DNA of 64,000 nucleotides from Tahibacter harae (GTDB lineage Bacteria; Pseudomonadota; Gammaproteobacteria; Xanthomonadales; Rhodanobacteraceae): NCBI RefSeq assembly GCF_024437735.1, contig NZ_JANFQO010000003.1, positions 1 to 64,000 of the forward strand, read 5' to 3'. Shown piece by piece: positions 57,162 to 64,000 of this stretch (position 1 is its first letter; each line of letters starts with the position of its first letter). The notes under the pieces were generated by a model. It saw only the letters and a program-made list of their open reading frames with translations, ran no database searches and was not told where the DNA came from. The position numbers and the translations under genes were made by a program.

Positions 57162-58160
57162 ATGAGCACCGACCAAGTCCTAGCCGCAAGCGCCGCACCG
57201 GCGCCGCAAGACATTACCGCCCGCCGCGCCGAAACCGACCGCCGCGCCGACCGCGCCTTCCGCTACCTCGTCACCGGCGCCGGCATCTTCGTGCTGCTGG
57301 CCCTGGCCGGCGCCGCCCTGTCCATGCTATGGGGCGGCAAACTGGCTTTCTCCACCTTTGGATTCAGCTTTCTCACCAGCACCGACTGGGACGCCGTCGG
57401 GCACAAGTTCGGCGCCCTGGTGCCGATCTACGGCACGCTCGTGACCGCCATCATCGCCATGCTGATCGCCGTGCCGGTCAGCTTCGGCATTGCGCTGTTC
57501 CTGACCGAGGTCGCGCCGCCCTGGCTGCGCACGCCGGTGGCCTCGGCCATAGAACTGCTGGCTGGCATTCCGTCGATCATCTACGGCATGTGGGGCCTGT
57601 TCGTATTCGTGCCGGTGATGTCCAGCACGGTGATTCCATTCCTCAACAAGTATCTGGGCGGCCTGCCCCTGCTCGGCCCGCTCTTCCAGGGTCCGCCGCT
57701 GGGCATAGGCATGCTCACCGCCGGCATCGTGCTGGCGATCATGGTCATTCCCTTCATCTCCTCGGTCATGCGCGAAGTGTTCCTGACCGTGCCGACCCGG
57801 CTGAAGGAATCGGCCTACGCGCTGGGTTCCACCACCTGGGAAGTGGCCTGGAACGTCGTGCTGCCGTATACGCGCTCGGCAGTGATCGGCGGCATCTTCC
57901 TCGGCCTGGGCCGCGCCCTGGGCGAGACCATGGCGGTGACCTTCGTGCTCGGCAACGCGCATCACCTGACGGCGTCGCTGCTGATGCCGGGCAACTCCAT
58001 CGCCGCGACCATCGCCAACGAATTCTCCGAGGCGGACAGCCAGATCTACCAGTCCTCGCTGATCGCGCTGGGCTTCCTGCTGTTCATCGTGACCTTCGTC
58101 GTGCTGGCCATAGCCAAGCTGATGCTGATGCGCCTGAACCGCAATGAGGGCAACCGATGA
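57162..58160 (+). CDS. pstC: Phosphate ABC transporter permease PstC
   Basis: The 332-residue inner-membrane permease has six main hydrophobic segments. Diagnostic parts are FLTSTDWDAVGHKFGALVPI, ELLAGIPSIIYGMWGLFVFV and the coupling-loop region ESAYALGSTTWEVAWNVVLP. It pairs with PstA as the channel of the Pst transporter. The stop overlaps the pstA start as ATGA. Confidence 0.96.
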   Translation: MSTDQVLAASAAPAPQDITARRAETDRRADRAFRYLVTGAGIFVLLALAGAALSMLWGGKLAFSTFGFSFLTSTDWDAVGHKFGALVPIYGTLVTAIIAMLIAVPVSFGIALFLTEVAPPWLRTPVASAIELLAGIPSIIYGMWGLFVFVPVMSSTVIPFLNKYLGGLPLLGPLFQGPPLGIGMLTAGIVLAIMVIPFISSVMREVFLTVPTRLKESAYALGSTTWEVAWNVVLPYTRSAVIGGIFLGLGRALGETMAVTFVLGNAHHLTASLLMPGNSIAATIANEFSEADSQIYQSSLIALGFLLFIVTFVVLAIAKLMLMRLNRNEGNR

Positions 58161-59017
58161 GCGCCATCTCGGAAAAACTGTATCGCCGCCGCCGCCTGAA
58201 GAACAATCTGGCGCTGGCACTGGCCAGCGCGGCCACGCTGTTCGGCCTGTTCTGGCTGGTGTGGATCCTGTGGACGACGCTGGTCAACGGCATAGGCGCA
58301 CTCAAGCCGGAACTGTTCTACCAGATGACGCCGCCGCCGGGCGAAGACGGCGGCCTGGCCAATGCCTTCTTCGGCAGCATCCTGATGAGTCTGCTGGCCA
58401 TCCTGATGGGCACGCCGGTAGGCATCCTGGCCGGCACCTTCCTGGCCGAATACGCGCGCCGCAGCGTGCTGGGCGAGGCGATCCGCTTCGTCAACGACAT
58501 CCTGCTGTCGGCGCCGTCGATCGTGCTGGGCCTGTTCGTCTACACCCTGGTAGTGCGCCAGATGGGCCATTTCTCCGGCCTGGCCGGCGCCATCACGCTG
58601 GCCCTGATCGTGCTGCCGGTGGTCGTGCGCACCACCGACGAAATGCTCAAGCTGGTGCCCAGCCAGATGCGCGAAGCGGCGCTGTCGCTGGGCATTCCGC
58701 AGTGGAAGGTGACGGTGCAGGTGCTATACCGCTCCGCCCTGCCCGGCATCGTCACCGGCGTGCTGCTGGCGCTTGCGCGCATCAGCGGCGAGACCGCGCC
58801 GCTGCTGTTCACCGCACTCAACAACCAGTTCTGGAGCCACGACATCGCCGGCCCGCTCGCCAGCGTGCCGGTCGTGGTCTTCCAGTACGCCATGAGCCCC
58901 TACGACACCTGGCATGTGCTGGCCTGGGCCGGCGCCTTCATGGTCACCGTATTCGTGCTCTGCATCAGCCTCATCGCCCGCGCCATCATCGCCCGCCGGA
59001 AGGTAGCCAATGACTAA
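58157..59017 (+). CDS. pstA: Phosphate ABC transporter permease PstA
   Basis: The 286-residue permease has about six transmembrane segments. [40 protein letters not shown] and the coupling region [20 protein letters not shown] identify PstA. It overlaps pstC by four bases and pstB by eight, so the genes are translationally coupled. Confidence 0.96.
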   Translation: MSAISEKLYRRRRLKNNLALALASAATLFGLFWLVWILWTTLVNGIGALKPELFYQMTPPPGEDGGLANAFFGSILMSLLAILMGTPVGILAGTFLAEYARRSVLGEAIRFVNDILLSAPSIVLGLFVYTLVVRQMGHFSGLAGAITLALIVLPVVVRTTDEMLKLVPSQMREAALSLGIPQWKVTVQVLYRSALPGIVTGVLLALARISGETAPLLFTALNNQFWSHDIAGPLASVPVVVFQYAMSPYDTWHVLAWAGAFMVTVFVLCISLIARAIIARRKVAND

Positions 59018-59834
59018 TCTCAACCTGGCCGTTGCAACCTCGCTCAACGTTGCCGCGCCCGCCGCCGTCCAGGGCACGTCGACCGCGAAGATCACGGCGC
59101 GCAACCTGAACTTCTACTACGACGGCTTCCACGCGCTGAAAAATATCCAGATGGATATTCCGGAGAAGCGCGTGACCGCGATCATCGGGCCCTCGGGCTG
59201 CGGCAAGTCCACCCTGCTGCGCATCTTCAACCGCATCTATTCCATCTATCCCAAGCTGGAAGCGCGCGGCGAGGTGATGCTCGACGGCGAGAACATCCTC
59301 GATCCGCGCTACCCGCTCAACCGGCTGCGTTCCAAGGTGGGCATGGTGTTCCAGAAGCCGGTGCCGTTCCCCATGTCGATCTACGACAACATCGCCTACG
59401 GCATCAAGCACTACGAGAAGCTCAACCGCGCCGACATGGACATCCGCGTGGAGCAGGCACTGCGCCAGGCGGCGATCTGGGACGAGGCCAAGGACAAGCT
59501 CAAGGGCAGTGCGCTGGGCCTTTCCGGCGGCCAGCAGCAGCGCTTGTGCATCGCCCGCGCGATTGCGCTCAGGCCCGAGGTGATCCTGTTCGACGAGCCG
59601 ACCTCGGCGCTGGACCCCATCGCCACCGGCAAGATCGAGCAGCTGGTCGAGGAACTGAAGAAGGACTTCACCATCGCCATCGTCACCCACAACATGCAGC
59701 AGGCCGCGCGCTGCTCGGACTACACCGCCTTCATGTACCTGGGCGAGCTGATCGAATTCGGCGAGACCGAGACCATGTTCACGCGCCCGGGCAAGCAGCA
59801 GACCGAAGACTACATCACGGGCCGTTTCGGCTGA
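59010..59834 (+). CDS. pstB: Phosphate ABC transporter ATPase PstB
   Basis: The 274-residue ATPase powers phosphate import. Walker A is [11 protein letters not shown], the signature [15 protein letters not shown], and Walker [13 protein letters not shown]. The PstB-specific FNRIYSIYP and [16 protein letters not shown] are present. Its start lies inside the pstA 3' end. It precedes phoU by 28 bases. Confidence 0.97.
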   Translation: MTNLNLAVATSLNVAAPAAVQGTSTAKITARNLNFYYDGFHALKNIQMDIPEKRVTAIIGPSGCGKSTLLRIFNRIYSIYPKLEARGEVMLDGENILDPRYPLNRLRSKVGMVFQKPVPFPMSIYDNIAYGIKHYEKLNRADMDIRVEQALRQAAIWDEAKDKLKGSALGLSGGQQQRLCIARAIALRPEVILFDEPTSALDPIATGKIEQLVEELKKDFTIAIVTHNMQQAARCSDYTAFMYLGELIEFGETETMFTRPGKQQTEDYITGRFG

Positions 59835-59862
59835 GCCTCCACGCATACGGACGAAACGCACC

Positions 59863-60570
59863 ATGAGCGAAACCCACGAACACATCATCAAGAGCTATGA
59901 CGCCGAGCTGGCCCGCCTGCTCGACGAAATCACGCGCATGGGCCAGCTCGCGCGCGAGCAGCTGGCCATGGCCGCCGAGGCCGTGGAAGAGCGCAACAGC
60001 GACCTCGCCGCGCGCGTGGTCGAGGGCGACAACAGCATCGACGCGCTGGAACACGACGTCAGCCACGACGTACTGCGCCTGCTCGCCCTGCGCCAGCCCA
60101 TCGCGCGCGACCTGCGCGACGTGCTGGCCGCGTTGCGCATCGCCGCCGATATCGAACGCATCGGCGACTATGCCGCCAACGTGGCCAAGCGCGCCATCGC
60201 ACTGAACCAGAACGCACCCATGCGCCCGGCCGCCAGCCTGCCGCACCTGGCCCAGGTCGCCAACGACATGCTGCGCGACGTGCTCGACGCCTACCGCCGC
60301 AGCGATGCCGAGGCCGCGGTGGAAGTGTGGAAGCGCGATGTGCAGCTGGACACGCTGTACACGGCCATGTTCCGCGAACTCCTCACCTACATGATGGAAG
60401 ACCCGCGCAACATCACGCCGTGCACGCACCTGCTGTTCATGGCCAAGAACATCGAACGCATCGGCGACCACGCCACCAACATCGCCGAGAACGTGTATTT
60501 CCTGGTACACGCCAAGCCGCTGGTCGAGGAACGCCGCAAGGGCGACCACACCAGCACCGTCGTCAGCTGA
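59863..60570 (+). CDS. phoU: Phosphate-signalling protein PhoU
   Basis: The 235-residue helical protein contains two PhoU repeats. Metal-binding patterns are ALRIAADIERIGDYAANVAK and FMAKNIERIGDHATNIAENV. PhoU conveys Pst transporter status to PhoR/PhoB and prevents excess uptake. No phoR or phoB gene is in the window. The start MSETHEHIIKSYDAEL is typical. Confidence 0.96.
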   Translation: MSETHEHIIKSYDAELARLLDEITRMGQLAREQLAMAAEAVEERNSDLAARVVEGDNSIDALEHDVSHDVLRLLALRQPIARDLRDVLAALRIAADIERIGDYAANVAKRAIALNQNAPMRPAASLPHLAQVANDMLRDVLDAYRRSDAEAAVEVWKRDVQLDTLYTAMFRELLTYMMEDPRNITPCTHLLFMAKNIERIGDHATNIAENVYFLVHAKPLVEERRKGDHTSTVVS

Positions 60571-60577
60571 GCCGCGC

Positions 60578-60608
60578 CGCGCCTGCCCGCCCATGTGGAG
60601 CAGGCGCG
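60578..60608 (+). terminator. Hairpin after phoU
   Basis: CGCGCCTGC at 60578-60586 pairs with GCAGGCGCG at 60600-60608. There is no T-tract. The rest of 60571-60993 shows no gene. Confidence 0.4.
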
Positions 60609-60993
60609 GGCAGCGCGCCGCGGCAGCCCGCGCAACGCAGCCGCAGCCGGCGCCGACGGTAGGCCCCGCCGCGCATCGCGCCCTGCAACGCCGTCAGCAA
60701 TGACGTAGGGCGCAGCATCAACACGCACGGCAGCATCTGCTTCTGAACCGGCATCAGCGGGCCGCGCTGTCTCGCCGGCCTGGTTGAAGCTCATGCCGAT
60801 GCCGGCCGGGCGGCGGCGGAAGCGGCACCGGCCGGCGATCCGCTTCTCACCGGCTTGCACACGCCGGCGCGTCCGGCGACGCCTGCAAGAAGCGGCGCCG
60901 GAGAAGTACACAGGCACCGGCGGAAATTCCGCCCTGTCAGCTCCGCGCCGAAACGGCGTAGGTACGGGAATAACCACTCCCCGGGAAGACGCC

Positions 60994-61569
60994 ATGATCC
61001 GCCGCATCACCGCGCTCGCCTGTACCGTAGTGCTGGCCGGCTGCCAGCCCGCGCCGCCCGCTACCGCAGGCGGCGGAGCAAGCTCGCCGGATACCGCGGC
61101 ATCTGCCGCACCCGCCGCGGCGCAGCCCGCTAGTACGGCAAAGACGGCAGCAAGCTCCAGCCAGTTGCGCCTCACCCTGGACGGCAAACCCTGGCGGGCC
61201 GACCGCGAATTCTTCGGTGCCTATCATCCGCCCGGCCTGGACCGCGCCGTGCTGATGGCCGCCTCGTTCGGCCCCAAGGACAAGAACGAGCAGGTGTTCA
61301 ACCTCAATCTGACCGGCGTCGGCGGCCCCGGCCGCTATGTCGCCAGCGGCAATACCCTGAGCCTGAAAGGCATCACCAGCAGCGCGATCCAGCTCGCCAA
61401 TCTCAGCGAGCAGCGCTATCTGGTCGGCGGACCGCTGGGCTATGAAATCGAAATCGAACTGCTGCAGGCCGGCGCCGACGTGATCGAGGCGCGTTTCAGC
61501 GGCACGATGAACGCGAGCGACGGCGGCACGCTGCGCGTCAGCGACGGCTATTTTCTCTGGCGGGAATAA
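60994..61569 (+). CDS. Lipoprotein of unknown function
   Basis: The 191-residue product has the signal and lipobox MIRRITALACTVVLAGC, so it should be lipidated. An Ala/Pro/Ser-rich linker is followed by a folded part: LRLTLDGKPWRADREFFGAY, FNLNLTGVGGPGRYVASGNT and EARFSGTMNASDGGTLRVSD. This looks like a small beta-rich domain of the kind seen in uncharacterised bacterial lipoproteins (DUF6252-like). The ATG at 60994 follows GGGAAGAC; the longer frame has no signal peptide. Confidence 0.8.
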   Translation: MIRRITALACTVVLAGCQPAPPATAGGGASSPDTAASAAPAAAQPASTAKTAASSSQLRLTLDGKPWRADREFFGAYHPPGLDRAVLMAASFGPKDKNEQVFNLNLTGVGGPGRYVASGNTLSLKGITSSAIQLANLSEQRYLVGGPLGYEIEIELLQAGADVIEARFSGTMNASDGGTLRVSDGYFLWRE

Positions 61570-61578
61570 CGGACCGTC

Positions 61579-61647
61579 CGGGATTCGGGATCGGGGATTC
61601 GTGAAATCGACGCCGCTGTCGCTGCGAATCCCCAATCCCGAATCCCC
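61579..61647. repeat. Inverted pair of GGGATTCGGGATT-family repeats
   Basis: The left arm (61579-61601) and the right arm (61625-61647) are complementary at about 21 of 23 positions around a 23-base loop. The element fills the space between the convergent lipoprotein and DUF3011 genes, so it may end transcription from both sides. Confidence 0.8.
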
Positions 61648-61652
61648 GCTCA

Positions 61653-62246
61653 TCAGTACACGGCGAAATCCGCCCTGCAGCCGTTGCTGACCCAGACCCG
61701 GTTGCGGTCCACGCCCCAGGTCCGCGCGTATACGCAGCGGCTGGAGCTGATCTGCCGGTACACCTCCACATGTCCGCGTCCGGGAATACCGCAGTAGTTC
61801 AGGCGATTGTTGTTGGACTCGCAGCGGAAGGTGCGGCGCGGATCGCCCCAGCGGTCGCCCCAGCGGTCGTCGTAGTAATCGTCGCGGCGGCGGTCGCGGT
61901 CGTTCTTGTTCGCAATGATGGCGGCGCCGACCAGGCCCAGCACCACGGCCGCGGCGACGGCGTTGTCCTTGCTGGAGGAACTGGAACTGCCGCCGACCTG
62001 GAATTCGGCGCGGCAGCCGCGGTCGACCCAGACGCGGTTGAGGTCATAGCCCCAGGTATCGCCTTCCCAGCAGCCCTGCGAGCTGAGCTGGCGGCTCAGG
62101 CGCACGCCGCCGCGCCCGTCGATGGAACAGGAGCGGTAATTGCCGTCGGTGGATTCGCAGCGCACAGTGTCGGCGCGGCTGGTTTCGCTGAAGCCGGCGA
62201 ACAGCAGGCCGGCGCAGAACAGCAGGGTCGCGGTCAGGCGCTTCAT
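61653..62246 (-). CDS. DUF3011 protein with two repeats
   Basis: The 197-residue exported protein has a signal peptide (MKRLTATLLFCAGLLFAG). Two DUF3011 units follow: one with VRCESTDGNYRSCSIDGRGG, WGYDLNRVWVDRGCRAEF, and one with FRCESNNNRLNYCGIPGRGH, WGVDRNRVWVSNGCRADF. Each has four cysteines likely to form disulfides. A Ser-rich linker and a single hydrophobic segment (AVAAAVVLGLVGAAIIA) separate them. The function of DUF3011 is unknown. The ATG overlaps the EF-hand gene stop as ATGA. It is the last gene of the operon. Confidence 0.88.
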   Translation of the reverse strand: MKRLTATLLFCAGLLFAGFSETSRADTVRCESTDGNYRSCSIDGRGGVRLSRQLSSQGCWEGDTWGYDLNRVWVDRGCRAEFQVGGSSSSSSKDNAVAAAVVLGLVGAAIIANKNDRDRRRDDYYDDRWGDRWGDPRRTFRCESNNNRLNYCGIPGRGHVEVYRQISSSRCVYARTWGVDRNRVWVSNGCRADFAVY

Positions 62247-62665
62247 GGCTGGGACTCCCGGCGCGCCTTGCGCGCGGCGACGAAGGATTCGAGTTCGGCA
62301 CCGGCGAGCTGGCCGTCCCGGTCGGCGTCGAATTGGTTGAAGGTCGGCTCCAGCTGGTCGCTGAATTCGTCGCGGCTGATCGAATGGCCGGAATCCTCGA
62401 TGCCGGCGCCGGCCAGCCACGACTTGGGAAATTCCTCGCCATCGAGCTTGCCGTCGCCATTCTTGTCGCGGGCGTCGAAGCGCCGCAGCATGGCGTTGCG
62501 GTATTCCTCGAAGCTGATCCTGCCGTCGCCATTGCGGTCCATGCGGTGCAGCAGACGCGCCGCGGGGTCGGCGGGCTTGGCATCGGCCGCCGGCTTCTGT
62601 GCCGCGGCGCTGCCGGCGAAGGCCAGCGCCAGCGCCAGCCCCAGCCCGGTATTTCGGTAACTCAT
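62243..62665 (-). CDS. Exported EF-hand protein
   Basis: The 140-residue protein has a signal peptide (MSYRNTGLGLALALAFAGSA) and three EF-hand loops: DRNGDGRISFEE, DKNGDGKLDGEE and DADRDGQLAGAE, all with the calcium-binding DxDxDG spacing. It should bind calcium in the periplasm or outside the cell. GGAGGG lies upstream of its start. It sits between two DUF3011 genes and overlaps the second one, so the three proteins may work together. Confidence 0.9.
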   Translation of the reverse strand: MSYRNTGLGLALALAFAGSAAAQKPAADAKPADPAARLLHRMDRNGDGRISFEEYRNAMLRRFDARDKNGDGKLDGEEFPKSWLAGAGIEDSGHSISRDEFSDQLEPTFNQFDADRDGQLAGAELESFVAARKARRESQP

Positions 62666-62736
62666 GGTGATGGCCCTCCTGCTGTCGGACGTCGGAAGAC
62701 CGCCGCCGCGGCGCGCAAGCCGCGGCGGCGGACGGA

Positions 62737-63528
62737 TCAGCGGATACGGGTGAACTCGGAAACGTTGCCGCGATCGTCCACATTGCAGACGTAGCGGCCG
62801 TCGTCGTAGCGCAGAATCACTTCCCAGTAGCCGGGCTTGAGCGCCGAAGTGGTCAGCACTTCGCTGCGCCCCCTGCCGGCGCGCTCGCAGCCGCGCACGG
62901 CCGCGTCCGGCGCGGCGTCGGGGCCGTCGCCGGACCGGCGGTAATCGCGGTCGCGCGGGCCGGAGGTATCGCGCTCGAACACCGCGCGGCAGCCGTCCTT
63001 GACCCAGATGGAATGGCGGTTCAGGCCCCAGGTGCGGCCTTCGACACAGGCGGTCTTGCTCAGTTGCTGCGCTACGCGCACATTGCCGCGCGTATTCATG
63101 TCGCACTCGACCTGGCGGTTGTCGCGCGATTCGCAGGTGACGCGGTCGGGCAGGCTGTCGCTGTCGTCACGGCCGCGGTCATCGCGGCCACGGCCGTCAT
63201 AGCCGGCACCGTAGCCGTCGCCGCGTCCGCGGCCATCGTCGCCACGGCCATCACGGCCGCCGTCGTCGAACCGCTTGCCGTCGTCAGAGGCGAACACGCC
63301 GCGGCAGCCGTCCTTGACCCAGATCGAATGCTTGAACAGTCCCCAGCTCTCGCCCTCGACGCAGGGCGACTTGCTCAGCTGGCGCACCAGGCGCACTTCA
63401 CCGCGGGTATCCAGATCGCATTCGACCTGGCGGCTGTCCTTGGATTCGCAGGTCACCTCGTCGGCCAGGGCCGCAGCCGGCCCCAGCAGAAACAGGATGG
63501 ATGCAACGCGCAATACACTCGAATTCAC
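62737..63528 (-). CDS. DUF3011 protein with two repeats and an Asp/Arg/Gly-rich linker
   Basis: The 263-residue product starts with GTG at 63528 (VNSSVLRVASILFLLGPAAA), which gives a signal peptide and has AGGGAG upstream. Repeat 1 contains VTCESKDSRQVECDLDTRGE and HSIWVKDGCRGVF, and repeat 2 VTCESRDNRQVECDMNTRGN and HSIWVKDGCRAVF, so they are recent duplicates. Between them is a low-complexity linker of D, R and G. A third, different C-terminal domain (LKPGYWEVILRYDDGRYVCN) follows. It is the first gene of the operon with the EF-hand gene. Confidence 0.87.
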   Translation of the reverse strand: MNSSVLRVASILFLLGPAAALADEVTCESKDSRQVECDLDTRGEVRLVRQLSKSPCVEGESWGLFKHSIWVKDGCRGVFASDDGKRFDDGGRDGRGDDGRGRGDGYGAGYDGRGRDDRGRDDSDSLPDRVTCESRDNRQVECDMNTRGNVRVAQQLSKTACVEGRTWGLNRHSIWVKDGCRAVFERDTSGPRDRDYRRSGDGPDAAPDAAVRGCERAGRGRSEVLTTSALKPGYWEVILRYDDGRYVCNVDDRGNVSEFTRIR

Positions 63529-63703
63529 TGTTCTCACTCCCTTGTAAGACACCCGTAAATCTGGCCCGCGCCACATTGCCCCCGGGGCCCAGGCAAGTCA
63601 ACGGAATGAATGGCGGCACCGGCGCCGTTGTGGACAAATCCCGTCGCCGCCGCCGCGCCGGCGGTGCGATACTCATGCACCACCGAATGCTGCGAGACAG
63701 GTC

Positions 63704-64000
63704 ATGCGCTGGAAACGGATTCTCGGCCTGGGCCTGCTGGCGGCCGCCGCCGCCGGCGCCGTGTGGTACGCCCAGCCCCAATTTCCCAGGCCCGATCCGC
63801 AGCTGGCCTGCCTGGCCGGCGCCTACGCCCTGGAAGACGGCCGCGTACTGACCCTTACCCTGCTCACCAGCGGCAACGGCCTGCGCTGGCGCCTGCCGGA
63901 CGGACGCAGCAGCCGCATCAGCCGCGGCGACGACGGCAGCTGGAGCGGCAAGATCGGCTGGACCAACAACGAGGACCGCAGCACCAGCGTGCAGCCTGCC
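63704..64000 (+). CDS. N-terminal part of a membrane-anchored protein (runs off window)
   Basis: Ninety-nine codons are visible. The protein starts MRWKRILGLGLLAAAAAGAV, a signal peptide or membrane anchor, followed by CLAGAYALEDGRVLTLTLLT and a small beta-rich domain (LRWRLPDGRSSRISRGDDGS). This resembles the leading domain of some Lysobacterales alpha/beta hydrolases, but the catalytic part lies outside, so function is unproven. Confidence 0.6.
   Translation, partial: MRWKRILGLGLLAAAAAGAVWYAQPQFPRPDPQLACLAGAYALEDGRVLTLTLLTSGNGLRWRLPDGRSSRISRGDDGSWSGKIGWTNNEDRSTSVQPA

Overview
This is a 64-kb, high-GC chromosomal segment. It most likely comes from a gammaproteobacterium of the order Lysobacterales (Xanthomonadales), probably Rhodanobacteraceae or a close relative. 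I infer this from gene content and order (murJ-ribF-ileS-lspA-ispH followed by the minor-pilin cluster fimT-pilV-pilW-pilX-pilY1-pilE; rplU-rpmA-obgE), from the GC-rich third codon positions, and from dispersed GGGATTCGGGATT-type repeats like those seen in this order. No species name can be read from the sequence.

Layout. 0-8.4 kb is accessory: the end of an IS3-like element, the C-terminal remnant of a Y1 (IS200-like) transposase with a hairpin and short tandem repeats, and a very large Sec-exported SpvB/VCBS/Rhs polymorphic toxin. The toxin gene carries a one-base G-run frameshift at its conserved Rhs core. After the frameshift comes an AT-richer toxin tail with a DUF5615/PIN-like domain, and then, with an ATGA overlap, a small Cys-rich gene that could be its immunity gene. 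8.8-13.7 kb is a minus-strand group (PBP1b, TPR lipoprotein, YoaA-type Fe-S helicase). 13.8-19.4 kb has a giant three-module glycosyltransferase and cysK. 19.8-23.8 kb is a compact Csu-type chaperone-usher operon built on spore-coat-U-domain subunits. 23.8-26.3 kb is poor in recognisable genes.

26.3-41.2 kb is a long minus-strand block: murJ, ribF, ileS, lspA, ispH, the type IV pilus minor-pilin operon, then tRNA-Thr(CGT) and tRNA-Val(CAC). 41.3-47.8 kb holds rpsT, obgE, rpmA, rplU, a secreted protein gene and uvrA. 47.8-55.3 kb is a mixture of small operons: a PCuAC copper chaperone with a GNAT acetyltransferase, two crotonases (one resembling enoyl-CoA delta-isomerase), a tightly overlapped DUF1289-NUDIX-sulfurtransferase-acyltransferase operon, and an FKBP-type isomerase. 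55.3-60.6 kb is the phosphate regulon pstSCAB-phoU, preceded by a four-phase array of 11-bp PhoB half-sites and, further upstream, by an array of GGACACCCACTTTC-like repeats that share a core with the repeats near 0.7 kb. 61-63.5 kb contains a lipoprotein gene and an unusual operon of DUF3011 proteins flanking an EF-hand protein. The window ends inside a gene with an N-terminal membrane anchor.

The most novel material is the frameshifted Rhs toxin with its candidate immunity gene, the shared GGGACACCCAC repeat family, the 32-bp perfect palindrome upstream of uvrA, the DUF3011/EF-hand operon and the three-module glycosyltransferase. Most other loci are ordinary housekeeping genes. The large open frames antisense to them are artefacts of high GC content.
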